Shown here piece by piece: positions 1-12,300 of a stretch of DNA of 64,000 bases (position 1 is its first letter; each line of letters starts with the position of its first letter). The stretch is from the NCBI GenBank assembly GCA_933228675.1, contig OW121742.1:112845739-112909738 (forward strand). Direction: 5' to 3'. The notes under the pieces were generated by a model, which saw only the letters and a list, made by a program, of their open reading frames with translations, did not search any database and was not told where the DNA came from. This stretch comes from Stomorhina lunata (taxonomy: Eukaryota > Arthropoda > Insecta > Diptera > Rhiniidae). The position numbers and the translations under genes were made by a program.

Positions 1-795
1 ATCATTATCACAACCATTGGCATTGCCACAGATACACTTTTATACAGTACAAGCTTTAACTGCTTCTGAAATTGAAGAAGCTTATGAAGCTTTAATTGGC
101 GAACATTTTCAAAAACAGCAATTGCAACTAAAACAAGTACAAATACATGACCACTACTACCCACATAATCATCAGCAGCATTTAAAACTGCATCAACAAT
201 ATTATCCATCTCAGCCTTCCCAACATCATCGTCATCATGAACATCATCACAAACAAGATTCTCATACAACTGAAGATGAGGATGTCAATGATGATTCTGT
301 TGTTGGCGGAGATGAGGGCCATAATGCTGATTTGAATATTGTTGCTGATGTGACTGGGAATGTTGATGGTATTGGACATGTTGCTGCTACTGCTGCTTCG
401 GTAAAACAAGAGTATAAAGAAAATCCTCATGTTAAACCAAAACATGTGCTTAAAGAAACGCATGCACTAATTGATTTAACAAACAATTCCCTTTGCACAC
501 TACTCACATTGACCACATTCTCACCACAATCACAAATCTTAACATTGCTTACCCATACACCTGGAACTGCCACCTCCACACGGACTGCACATGGAATTCA
601 TGGAAATAATAACAATCACATGAAAACCTCACATACAAATGCCAAATCAATCTCAATGTCATCGTCATCATCGCCTTTGTCATCTCCCATCACCAATGCC
701 TTTACATCTGCCTCCACCACAACTGCAACCCTATCCTTTTACCGCAAAATGGGAAAATTTTCTTTTAATGCACGTACTACAATGCCCTTACCTAG
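1..795 (+). other. Low-complexity open frame, probably intronic, ending in an AG-free acceptor zone
   Basis: One frame stays open from the window edge into the Ig exon at 796. Its translation is low complexity: His/Gln-rich (about 130-260), acidic with GAT/GCT-like triplets (270-420), then Ser/Thr/Pro-rich (480-760). Two readings are possible. It may be a coding insertion continuous with the next exon. More likely it is intron end: no AG dinucleotide occurs from 456 to 793, a TACTAC branch-like motif lies at about 774, a pyrimidine stretch follows, and CTAG ends at 795. If it were coding, the Ig domain would have Phe (codon 764-766) where the first Cys should be, 13 residues before the Trp. 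Trinucleotide microsatellite decay could explain the lack of stops. The part before about 480 has a coding-like RNY pattern, so an upstream exon there is not excluded. Confidence 0.5.
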
Positions 796-1180
796 ATATC
801 GTTGGCTACGGGGTGGTCGTGGCCCTCTACAGGATATTGTCACCAAGGACTGGACTGTCGAACCTGTAGGACTGGATAGTCGCACCAACTACTCGTGCTA
901 TGCCTTCAATGAGGGCGGCAAAGGTGTTATGGCCACAGTCAATTTGGAAGTACATGCACCACCATTTTTCATTAAGAATTTGCCACCATACACCGGCATG
1001 TTGCATACGTCGCGCAATGCCAATCTTACTTGCCGCATCGAGTGTGTGCCACGTTGTGAGATCTCCTGGCTAAAGGATGGTGTGGCAATTGAGAAAAATG
1101 ATACACGTTACTTTGTCAAAGACAAATACATGGATGCCTCACCGGCAACGGGTGATTTCGAAAGTATGCTTTCGGTACTG
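796..1180 (+). CDS. Exon: second half of one Ig domain and first half of the next
   Basis: This is the first secure exon of the transmembrane immunoglobulin-superfamily gene. It begins just before the C-strand Trp (YRWLRGG) and runs to the Tyr-x-Cys motif of that domain (NYSCYAFNEGG). It then enters a second Ig domain with NLTC, SWLKDG and NDTRYFV. NYS and NLT are N-glycosylation sequons, consistent with an extracellular location. The second domain has an unusual extra Cys pair, IECVPRCEI, between its first canonical Cys and the Trp. The donor is GTAAGT at 1181 and the exon ends in phase 0. The start is the CTAG acceptor at 794-795; other Ig domains of this gene are also split just before the C-strand Trp, which favours this start. 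If the upstream open frame is coding, the exon extends left past the window edge. The protein is probably a cell-adhesion or recognition receptor; a neuromusculin-like identity is only a guess. Confidence 0.85.
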
Positions 1181-1768
1181 GTAAGTATCTGTAAAGAAAT
1201 TTTAAACAAAACCAAAAAACAAAAGGAACTTTTTAATACAAATTCCTTTAACTTTACAAGGAAATATATAGCAGCAACAAAGAATTTTTCCAAATTTTTC
1301 TTTTGGAAGGAGTTGCAGTTTGCAATTGAGATTAATTAAAGTAATAAATTTTTGCTACTGTGTACTTGTTCGCACATTCCCTTAAGACATCGGAGATGAA
1401 TTGCTTAAAGGAAAAATAAATTTTTAAATTGCTGCTTCAAATATTTCAAGAGTGTTGAGTAAATGAATGAAATTGATAGAATATTAATGAGTTTTTAAAT
1501 GAAAGGCAAAAAAAAAGCTTTTAATTAGTTCGAGCAATTAATTAAAATTGTAAAAGAAGAGAATACATAAATCTTGCTAAATGGTTGGGAGCTTTAAGGG
1601 AATGAGTAAAAATATTTAAATCAATTTGTTTAAGAATTGAAAGTTGTAAACTTTAAAGCTAAAGGTATTAAGAAATAAAAAGCTTTTACTTAAGTTGAAC
1701 TTAAAGCTTTCAGATCAAAAGCTTTAATCTTTAAAGTTTACGGAAAAAATATTTGGAATTAATAGCTT
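1181..1768. other. Intron 1, 5' part
   Basis: This AT-rich intron sequence follows the GTAAGT donor. I see no gene, RNA or intact mobile element in it. Short AAGCTTT words appear from about 1510, as they do in intron 3, and lead into the tandem array. Confidence 0.7.
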
Positions 1769-3566
1769 TTACTATAGAAAAACTATTCATAGAAAAACTG
1801 TTAAACAAAAACTTTTTCTATAGAAAAACAAAAAATTTTCTATAGAAAAACTGTTACACTAACACTTTTTCTATAGAAAATTGTTATATTAACACTTTTT
1901 CTATAGAAAAACTGTTTTACCAAAACTTTTTCCATAGAAAAACTGTTTTACCAACACTTTTTCTATAGCAAAACTCTTGGTAAGTTTTTTTTATAGAAAA
2001 ACTGTTTAACCAACACTTTTTCTATAGAAAAACTGTTTTACCAACACTTTTTCTATAGAAAAACTGTTAAACCAACACTTTTTCTATAGAAAAACTGTTA
2101 AACCAACACTTTTTCTATAGAAAAACTGTTATACCAACACTTTTTCTACAGAAAACTGTTTTACCAACACTTTTTCTATAGAAAAACTGTTCTACCAACA
2201 CCTCTTCTATAGATAAACTGTTTTACCAACACGTTTTTCTATATAAAAACTGTTTTACCGACACTTTTTCTATAGAAAAACTGTTTTACCAAAACTTTTT
2301 CTGTAGAAAAACTGTTTTACTAATACTTTTTCTATAGAAAAACAGTTTTACCAACACTTTTTCTATAGAAAAACTGTTATACCAACACTTTTTCTATAAA
2401 AAAAAACTGTTATACCAACACCTTTTGTATAGAAAAGCTGTTATACCAACACTTTTTCTATAGAAAAGCTGTTATACCAACACTTTTTCTATAGAAAAAC
2501 TGTTATACCAACACTTTTTCTATAGAAAAACTGTTATACCAACACTTTTTCTATAGAAAAACTGTTATACCAACACTTTTCCTATAGAAAAACTGTTATA
2601 CCAACACTTTTTCTATAGAAAAGCTGTTATACCAACACTTTTTCTATAGAAAAACTGTTATACCAACACTTTTTCTATTGAAAAACTTTTATACCAACAC
2701 TTTTTCTATAGAAAAACTGTTATACCAACACTTTTTCTATAGAAAAACTGTTATACCAATACTTTTTCTATAGAAGAACTGTTATACTAACACTTTTCTA
2801 TAGAAAAACTGTTATACCAACACTTTTTCTATAGAAAAACTATTATACCAACACTTTTTCTATAGAAAAACTGTTTTACCAACACTTTTTCTGTAGAAAA
2901 ACTGTTATACCAACACTTTTTTTATAGAAAAACTGTTATACCAACACTTTCTGCAGAGATAAACTGTTATACCAACACTTTTACTATAGAAAAACTGTTA
3001 TACCAACACTTTTTCTGTAGAAAAACTGTTATACCAACACTTTTTCTATAGAAAAACTGTTATACCAACACTTTTTCTATAGAAAAACAGTTGTACCAAC
3101 ACTTTTTCTATAGTAAAACTGTTATGCCAACACTTCTGCTATAGAAAAACTGTTATGCCAACACTTTTTCTATAGAAAAAACTTTTATACCAACACTTTT
3201 TCTATAGAAAAACTGTTATGCCAACACTTTTTCTATAGAAAAACTGTTATACCAACACTTTTTTTATAGAAAAACTGTTATACCAACACTTTTTCTAAAG
3301 AAATACTGTTATACCAATACATTTTCGCTATTAAAACTATTATCCCAACACTTTTTCAATAGAAAAACTGTTATACCAACACTTTTTCTATAGAAAAACT
3401 ATTATACCAACCCTTTTCTATAAAAAAGCTGTTGTACCAACACTTTTTCTATAGAAAAACTGTTATACCAACACTTTCTTTAGAGGTAAACTGTTATACC
3501 AACACTTTTTCTCTTGAAAAACTGTTATACCAACACTTTTTCTATAGAAAAACTGTTATACAAACA
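1769..3566. repeat. 31-bp palindromic minisatellite, about 58 copies (intron 1)
   Basis: The unit has two parts: CTGTTATACCAACAC, followed by the perfect 16-bp palindrome TTTTTCTATAGAAAAA. The period measures 31 (for example CTGTT at 2531 and again at 2562). Copies at both edges are degenerate (GTTTTACC and GTTAAACC variants early, TATGCC near 3120-3240), while the centre is homogeneous, as expected for unequal exchange. Each unit also carries TTTTTCTATAG, which looks like a 3' splice site. There is no coding potential. Confidence 0.95.
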
Positions 3567-3743
3567 TGTTAAGCTTTTGACCTTTAAACCTTAGTGACTT
3601 AACTTTTTGTCAATCTTGTGTATATTTCCTTTGTAATCTTAAAATTTTTAAAATAAAAGCTCCTCAAACTTTTTCATATTTTTTATATAAACTTTAACAT
3701 TTTTATTTTATTTCTTTATTTATGTTGTTTCTTTTGCATTTAG

Positions 3744-3873
3744 CATTTCAATATGTCCAATTGGCCAAACAACAAATTTGACATTGAGGGAGATAATGCC
3801 AATTATACTTGTATATCTACAGGCAATACAGTGGGTCCCGGTATTAAAAGTGCCACTTATTTCAGTATTGAAT
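3744..3873 (+). CDS. Exon: second half of Ig domain b
   Basis: This 130-nt exon starts after the acceptor TTGCATTTAG and continues the previous exon in phase 0, giving SVL followed by HFNMSNWPNN. It carries the F-strand Cys of the Ig domain in GDNANYTCISTG (Cys codon 3810-3812), which pairs with the first Cys in the exon at 796-1180. NYT and NMS are possible glycosylation sites. The donor is GTAAGT at 3874, leaving one base (phase 1). The short Met-initiated frame here is only the internal part of this exon read into the intron. Confidence 0.88.
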
Positions 3874-4172
3874 GTAAGTTTTATTTATTTGTGTATATGT
3901 ATGTAGATTTTAAACCCTTTTTAGTTTTAAATAACGTAAGCAAATACAGAAAAATTTAACAAAACAAAAATAAAAATCAAGATAATCGCATTGTTTTATT
4001 TTTTTGTTCAATTGTATAAATTTATATATATTTTTTTTGTTGGTTTTAAATCCCTGACATATATGTCACATGTAGTTTTGTGAGCTTTTTCCTTTATTTC
4101 TATATATATATAGATTTTGCAACAAATATACAAATTTATATATTGTTTTGTTTTCCATTTTTCATGTGACAG

Positions 4173-4268
4173 ATGCACCCGATAATACAACAGTATCAGA
4201 AGATGTTGTTTATGTGGAAGAGGGTTCAATACCAGGACGTGTCATATGCAAATCAAGAGCTAATCCGG
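4173..4268 (+). CDS. Exon: first half of Ig domain c
   Basis: This 96-nt exon lies between the acceptor GTGACAG and the donor GTAAGT at 4269, phase 1 at both ends. The spliced codon gives YAPDNTTVSEDVV, then EEGSIPGRVICKSRANP with the B-strand Cys. NTT is a sequon. The domain is interrupted right after the conserved Asn-Pro, just before the C-strand Trp encoded by the next exon. The preceding intron is only 299 bp and holds no repeats. Confidence 0.88.
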
Positions 4269-7200
4269 GTAAGTGGGAAGAAAGAGTTGTGTTATTTATT
4301 TGTTGTATTATTTTTATATTTTTTTGCATTATATTTGTATATATTTAGCATAGTTTTATGTTAAGGTTTTTTGCTTTTTTGCTTAAATAAAAATTTTGTT
4401 TAGGAAGGAATTTTTTCCATGAATGATATGAAATTGGGATAAGTTTCACGTAGTAAAGTTAAGCGATGGTTTTTAAAATGACTTTAAATCGAATTTTTAA
4501 ACCAAAAGCTGTGTTAAAGCTATTTAAGTATGAGACATGCTGCACTATTATAAATATTACTTGTAAATAAAAAAGCTTTTTGGAATCGTTTTTATACATC
4601 TATGGTTAAATAAGAAGCTTTAAACCATTTTTGGTCTTTTTGGAATCATTCGCTTATGTACTTATAAGCTTACATCTAAAGCTTTAAAAAGCTTTTTCAA
4701 AAGCTAATAACGAACGACTTCTGTGGCATTATTATAAGTCGTCGTTGAAAACCCTGCCTTTTTATATATGGTCTAACTAATAAGAAGCCTTAAACTCAAA
4801 ATTTTGTGATAGATAACTAAGAATAACATTTGCGGCATTCTTATATCCCATTGTTAACAAAACAAGCTTTTTGAAATCCTTGGCTTTTCGCATATATAAT
4901 GCTAAAATCTAAAGCTTTTAACCAATGACTTTTTGAAAATTAGTAAGTACTCCAAATAAAAAGCTTAACGCTACATTTCCTGAAATATTATTAATCGTTG
5001 TTAATAAATAAACTTCTTGGAATCCCTGACTTTTTATATATGTAGTCAAATCAAAAACTTTAAACCAAAAGCTTTTTGGAAAGTAAACTGGAACGAAATT
5101 TGTAGCCTTACTAGCTTATTCATAAACCAATTATAAAATTATCAAAGGCTTATTGTAGGAATCTTGTATGGGAAAATTTGAATTATAAGCTATAGTCTTA
5201 TTTTTTGATTATGAATTAGGGGTTTGGTAAACTCTATTGTTAATAAAATAAGCTTTTTTAAACTCTTAGCTTGTTATATAAAGTCCAAAGTTCAGTAATT
5301 TTAAATATTTACAAAATACTTTTTAAAAGCTCAAAAAGTGTAAAATTTAAAAACTTAATATTAAATGGCAATTTTTGTACTAGATGTAAATTTTTCTTGA
5401 AAGCTCTTCAAAAACCTAACAAAAGACCAACTAAAAATATATTAAAAAAGTCCACAATTTCAAAGCTTTTGTGTAGGAATAAGTCATTTGACTTAATTTT
5501 TATTAATTAGTTAACTTTTTTAATTAGTAAGTTTAAACATAAAAGCTTTTGGTTTAAAAAAAGTATTAATTAAATTTTTCTGACTATCATTTAAATAACG
5601 TTAATTTCATAATAATATTGAAGCTTAAATAATAAAAGCTTTTGTATATATAAGCTTTTGGTATAAAGTGTTTTTTATTAAAACATTAACATAAAGCTTA
5701 TACTAAATAGTTAAAGCTTTAAGGTGAAAAGCTTTTGTAAAAAGACCAAAATTACTTACAATCCTTTGAGAAAATTAATAGTTAGTATGTTTAAGCTTAA
5801 ATTAACAAGTTTGAGCTTTTAAAGGTTTCAATACACAATTTACAATACAATTTTCACAATAATTTGAAGTTTAAATGTCAAAAGCTTTTGTAAAACAATA
5901 TTTATGGTAAAGCTTTTGGTATAAAGTAGTTTTTATTAAAACATTTAAATCAATTTTATAATGAATAGTTAAAGCTTTAATGTCAAAAGCTTTTGTAAAA
6001 AGACCAAAATTGCTTACAATCTTTAGGAAAATTAATAGTTAGTAAGTTTTATCTTAAATAAACAAATTTATGCTTTAAGAGCTTTTAATATAATAAGACA
6101 ATTTTTGACAATAATTAAAATTTTAAAAGATCTAAATTATTGTTTGAAGCTTAAATATCGAAAGCTTTTGTAAAAAAAAAACAAAAAATGATAATGGTAA
6201 AGCATTTGATGTTAAATAATTTTTGCGAATAGTTTAATTTCAAAACAGTTAGACTTTAATGTCTAGAGCTTTTGTAAAAAAAAAACGAAAAATAGATATT
6301 TTTCAATCTTATATAAAAAGGTAAAGCAAAAACTTAAATCTAATTCATTGAAAGCCCAGTGAATAAAAAATATGAATAAAAAGCTTTTTATTTCAAAATT
6401 AAGATGATAAAAATCTTTAAAAAATGTTATTTTAAATCAAAAGCTTTCAGGTATAGTTCACTAAGAATAAAGCTCATCAACTTTGACCCACAAAAGTGTT
6501 AACTAAAACTCTTGTTTTCCCACATATTTACTCAAAGCTTTTTAGTAAAAAACTTTTGTAAAAGAACAATTGTAGAGAAGTAAAATTTAGGGACAAAAGC
6601 TTCTGCAAAAACATCATGTTTTGATAGAAGTACACATCCTTTTACTTTAAACTTTAAAAGCTTTTAGCAAATTTTAGTAAAAAGCATTGATACAAAATTT
6701 GGCTCCAAAGTATGTTTTGAGGAAAAGCAATTAAAAGTCAAAATCTTACAAACGAAATATATTTTAGAGAATACTACAAAAGCTTTTAGTTAAACATATT
6801 TACTGTAAAAACATTAACGAACTATTTCAAAGCATTACATATTAAATATGGCAATAAAGGTAAAAGCTTTTCATTTTGAAGACCAAATACTTAATTAATG
6901 AATTAAGAGTTTTTTTTAAATACAGACACAAATTCTTAAGGTTTAGTTTTTCTATATATTTACTTCAGCTTTTTAATGCAAAACTTGGCTCCATGATAAA
7001 TTGTAAAGAAGTGAGATTGAAGTAAAAAAGCTTTTGCAAAAATATCATGTGTTGACAAAATTACACATTTCTTGACTTGAAACTTCAAGAGCTTTTAGTA
7101 AACAACATTGCAAGCTTAAATAAATTTTCAGGCTATTTGATTTAAGTTTAAAAGCTTGCGGAAGAAAGTTTTTAGTAAAAAAATGTAAATGTACTAAAAG

Positions 7201-8176
7201 CTTTTTGATACAAAATTTGAGCAGAAAGAATGTTAAAGAAACGCAATTTAAAGTCAAAAGCTTACGAAAAACATATGTTTTAGAGAAATCTAAAAAAGCT
7301 TTTAGTAAAAGTTTTTTTATAAAGATTTCAACGAACTGTTTCAAAGCATCAAATATAAAAAATATGGCTATAAACTTAAAAGCTTTTGATTTGGAAGACC
7401 TAATGTGCAATCATTTAGAAGAAAATCTGTTTTAGAATCAAGAGCTTAGGGACAAAATAATATTTAATTTTTTAGTACATTTGAAGCTTTGCTTCCTAGC
7501 CCTCTTGTTTTGGCTTTTATCATTTAGAAGGAAAGATGTTTAAGAAACTAGAGCTTTTTTTAAATAGGGACAAAATTCTAAAGCTTTTTAAAGAACATAT
7601 GAAGAATAAAATGCTTCTAAGCTTTAAAATTTATTTTTTTAGTACATTTAAAGCTTTTTTCTTTGACTTCTAGTTTAGGCTTTTATACAATGAATTTGTC
7701 GTATTTAAATGACAAAAAGCTTTTCATTTAAGAGTTTTAGATATGATGTCGAGAACTTTAAAATAAAATTCGAAAGGCTAAAAAACCGATCAAAAAGATA
7801 GAGTATCTAAAGCTTTAACAGATAAAGCTTTTTTTTAAATATTTTACATAAATAATAAAATATTCAGCTATGAAATAAAGCTTACGATGTCTTTTTTTAT
7901 TTAAAATCTTAAAGCCTTTAAAATGTGTTAATTTTATTAAATTTTTATAAACATTAATCTAAACTTTTTAACTAACTTTATATGGAAAAACTGAGCCTTA
8001 AACATAACTTTTTTTAACAAACTTTTCACATTGTATAGCATTTTTTTAGATATTTCCGTTTCCGCATACATAAACAACAATTTATTGTTTATGATTATTG
8101 TTTAAAGTTCTTTTTTTCAAAATCTGCTAAAAAAAACAGCAATTTTAAACCTCAACCCTTTTCTCTTTTGTTCCAG
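4269..8176. other. Intron 3: AAGCTTTT-rich, old degenerate tandem duplications
   Basis: The intron is densely sprinkled with AAGCTTTT/AAAAGCTT words. Part of this is decayed tandem duplication: the stretch with GTATAAAGT and TTATTAAAACATT occurs at about 5661 and 5919 (offset 258), each followed by a copy of GACCAAAATT and AATTAATAGTTAGTA. A larger repeat offset by about 514 bp runs through 6530-7440, with matching ACTATTTCAAAGCAT at 6821 and ACTGTTTCAAAGCAT at 7335. The 121- and 76-residue frames around 7045-7435 are overlapping by-products on opposite strands with no recognisable domain. I see no transposon coding. Confidence 0.7.
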
Positions 8177-8332
8177 AACCCACTTATGAATGGCGCTTTA
8201 ATAATAAAACAGTTCGGGGCAATGCCTTGATCATAAATAGTCCCATGATGCGCAATGATTCTGGTCGTTATACTTGTGTGGCTTTTAATAAACATGGACG
8301 CAGTACAGCTGAAACATCAATAGATGTACAAT
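8177..8332 (+). CDS. Exon: second half of Ig domain c
   Basis: This 156-nt exon follows the acceptor CTTTTGTTCCAG and is phase 1 at both ends. The junction codon completes Glu and gives ANP-EPTYEWRFNNKTVRG, with the C-strand Trp. It continues to MMRNDSGRYTCVAFNKHGRS, where D-S-G-R-Y-T-C is the classical I-set/C2 F-strand motif and its Cys closes the disulfide begun in the exon at 4173-4268. NKT and NDS are sequons. The donor is GTAAGT at 8333. Confidence 0.92.
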
Positions 8333-9347
8333 GTAAGTATTTTTTTTAATACAAAAAAGACAAAAAAAATTAACTGAAAATAACCCTAAGAGCTTTTTTT
8401 CTTTGGTCGGTTCATTAATAAATTTTGTGGGGGCGGCTGTTTATATATTTTAAGTTTCTTGTGGCCTTTATTGTTGTTGGCCATATGTGACCACTTTAGT
8501 ATATTGTTAACAATTTTCCAAAAATTTACAAACAAAACAAGAAAAAAAATTTGTTACAAAAGAAAAAAATAACAAACAAACTAACAGGAAAAGGCTTTCA
8601 TGCTTTATTTTTGATTATGTCCTTTTTCCGGTTTTGAGGGTTGTCAGCTTTTGTGTAAGTGTGTTAGAGATAGAGAGTGAAATGCTGAGGTCTTTGAAAT
8701 GTTTGAACGAACCTGTTGTCTGGTAACATTTGGTGTTGATTGTTATGATTATGAAAAAGGGTTTTATTTATAATAATATCCTTTTTTGTTAACAGCTAGA
8801 GCAGGAGGGGTAGGGACAATGTCCATCATAATGTTACTCATTTGAAAATATGAAAGCTGTTTGCTGTAAAGTGAAACCCAAAAAAAAATTCTTAATATTA
8901 TTTAATCTTTGTCATCACTAAAATGTGGTTAGTGTTAAGGGATCAGAATTCGGTAGTTGGAAGGAGGTAACGCCGCTTGGTCAATGTTAAGCCATAAATT
9001 TTAATATACCCACAAAATTTCAACCGAAAATGTTTATATGGTTTTATTATAATAACTATTGCTACATATGTCGAATCATTTTCTAAAATGACATAAATAT
9101 TTTTAAAAGGACTCTTAAAGGATTGAGTAATAAAAATTATGTTTTCATTAAATCACAAACACAATTCTTTATAATTTAAAAGGGATTGAAATCGTTAAAA
9201 CATGACATAAATTAATTAATTTAAGGAACTTTTCAATTCAAATAACCCAGTAAACATAAAAAATATAAGCAAGGACATCCAATCCTTTCTTATTTGAGAA
9301 AAATTTGAAGAAAATTAAAAAAAAATTCAAAACTTTACTATCTTAAT
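8333..9347. other. Intron 4, 5' part
   Basis: This is unique-looking AT-rich intron sequence after the GTAAGT donor. I see no coding region, RNA gene or clear transposon end before the tandem array begins. Confidence 0.7.
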
Positions 9348-12300
9348 GGGAAATTTTTCAAAAATTTTCTATTTTTATAGGAAATTTTTCAAAAATATCC
9401 TATTTTTATAGGAAATTTTTCAAAAATTTCCTATTTCTATAGAAAATTTTTCAAAAATTTCCTATTTCTATAGGAAATTTTTCAAAAATTTCCTATTTTT
9501 ATAGGAAATTTTTCAAAATTTTCCTATTTTTATAGGAAATTTTTCAAAAATTTCCTATTTTTATAGGAAATTTTTCAAAAATTTCCTATTTTTATAGGAA
9601 ATTTTTCAAAAATTTCCTATTTTTATAGGAAATTTTTCAAAAATTTCCCATTTTTATAGGAAATTTTTCAAAAATTTCCCATTTTTATAGGAAATTTTTC
9701 AAAAATTTCCCATTTTTATAGGAAATTTTTCAAAAATTTCCTATTTTTATAGGAAATTTTTCAAAAATTTCCTATTTTTATAGGAAATTTTTCAAAAATT
9801 TCCTATTTTTACAGGAAATTTTTCAAAAATTTACTATTTTTATAGGAAATTTTTCAAAAATTTACTATTTTTATAGGAAAATTTTCAAAAATTTACTATT
9901 TTTATAGGAAATTTTTCAAAAATTTACTATTTTTATAGGAAATTTTTCAAAAATTTACTATTTTTATAGGAATTTTTTCAAAAATTTACTATTTTTATAG
10001 GAAATTTTTCAAAAATTTACTATTTTTATAGGAAATTTTTCAAAAATTTACTATTTTTATAGGAAATTTTGCAAAAAATGTATAGGAAATTTGCTATTTT
10101 TATAGGAAATTTTGAAAAAATTTACTATTTTTATAGGAAATTTTGGAAAAATTTACTATTTTTATAGGAAATTTTGCAAAAATTTACTACTTTTATAGGA
10201 AATTTTGAAAAAATTTACTACATTTATAGGAAATTTTGCAACAATTTACTATTTTTATAGGAAATTTTGCAAAAATTTACTATTTTTATAGGAAATTTTT
10301 CAAAAATTTCCTATTTTTATAGGAAATTTTTCAAAAATTTCCCATTTTTATAGGAAATTTTTCAAAAATTTCCCATTTTTATAGGAAATTTTGCAAAAAT
10401 AATTACAATTTTTACAGGAAATTTGTATAGGACATTTTGCAAAAGTTTACTATTTTCATAGGAAAATTTTCCTAGTTTTATAGGAAATTTTGCAAAAATT
10501 TACTATTTTTATAGGAAATTTTGCAAAAATTTCCTATTTTTATAGGAAATTTTTCAAAAATTTCCTATTTTTATAGGAAATTTTTCAAAAATTTCCTATT
10601 TTTATAGGAAATTTTTCAAAAATTTCCTATTTTTATAGGAAATTTTTCAAAAATTTCCTATTTTTATAGGAAATTTTTCAAAAATTTCCTATTTTTATAG
10701 GAAATTTTTCAAAAATTTCCTACTTGTATAGGAAATTTTTCAAAAATTTCCTATTTTTATAGGAAATTTTTCAAAAATTTCCTATTTTTATAGGAAATTT
10801 TTCAAAAATTTCCTATTTTTATAGGAAATTTTTCAAAAATTTCCTATTTTTATAGGAAATTTTTCAAAAATTTCCTATTTTTATAGGAAATTTTTCAAAA
10901 ATTTCCTATTTTTATAGGAAATTTTTCAAAAATTTCCTATTTTTATAGGAAATTTTTCAAAAATTTCCTATTTTTATAGAAAATTTTTCAAAAATTTCCT
11001 ATTTTTATAGGAAATTTTTCAAAAATTTCCTATTTTTATAGGAAATTTTTAAAAAATTTCCTATTTTTATAGGAAATTTTTCAAAAATTTCCTATTTTTA
11101 TAGGAAATTTTTCAAAAATTTCCTAGTTTTTCAAAAATTTCCTAGTTTTTCAAAAATTTCCTAGTTTTATAGGAAATTTTTCATAAATTTCCTTTTTTTA
11201 TAGGAAATTTTTCAAAAATTTCCTATTTTTGAAGAATATATTTCAAAAATTTCCTATTTTTATAAGAAATTTTTTAACAATTTCCTATTTTTATAGGAAA
11301 TTTTTCAAAAATTTCCTATTTTTATAGGAAATTTTTCAAAAATTTCCTATTTTTATAGGAAATTTTTCAAAAATTTCCTATTTTTATAGGAAATTTTTCA
11401 AAAATTTCCTATTTTTATAGGAAATTTTTCACAAATTTCCCATTTTTATAGGAAATTTTTCAAAAATTTCCTATTTTTATAGAAAATTTTTCAAAAATTT
11501 CCTATTTTTATAGGAATTTTTCAAAAATTTCCTATTTTTATAGGAAATTTTTCAAAAATTTCCTATTTTTATAGGAAATTTTTCAAAAATTTCCTATTTT
11601 TATAGGAAATTTTTCAAAAATTTCCTAGTTTTTCAAAAATTTCCTAGTTTTATAGGAAATTTTTCATAAATTTCCTTTTTTTATAGGAAATTTTTCAAAA
11701 ATTTCCTATTTTTATAAGAAATTTTTCAAAAATTTCCTATTTTTATAAGAAATTTTTCAAAAATTTCTTTTTTTTATAGGAAATTTTTCAAAAATTTCCT
11801 ATTTTTATAGGAAATTTTTTAAAAATTTCCTATTTTTATAGGAAATTTTTTAAAAATTTCCTATTTTTATAGGAAATTTTTCAAAAATTTCCTATTTTTA
11901 TAGGAAATTTTTCAAAAATTTCGTATTTTTATAGGAAATTTTTCAAAAATTTCCTATTTTTATAGGAAAATTTTCAAAAATTTACTATTTTTATAGGAAA
12001 TTTTTCAAAACATTACTATTTTTATAGGAAATTTTGCAAAAATTTACTATTTTTATAGGAAATTTTGCAAAAATTTACTATTTTTATAGGAAATTTTGCA
12101 AAAATTTACTATTTTTATAGAAAATTTTGCAAATATTTACTATTTTTATATTAAATTTTGCCAAAATTTACTTTTTTTATAAGGAATTTTTCAAAAATTT
12201 ACTATTTTAATAGGAAATTTTTCAAAAACTTACAATTTTTATAGGAAATTTTTCAAAAACTTATTATTTTTATAGGACATTTTTCAAAAATTTCCTATTT

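Noticed and set aside
7045..7435. Overlapping 121- and 76-codon frames in intron 3
   Set aside because: They lie on opposite strands within a degenerate 514-bp duplication and lack any domain.
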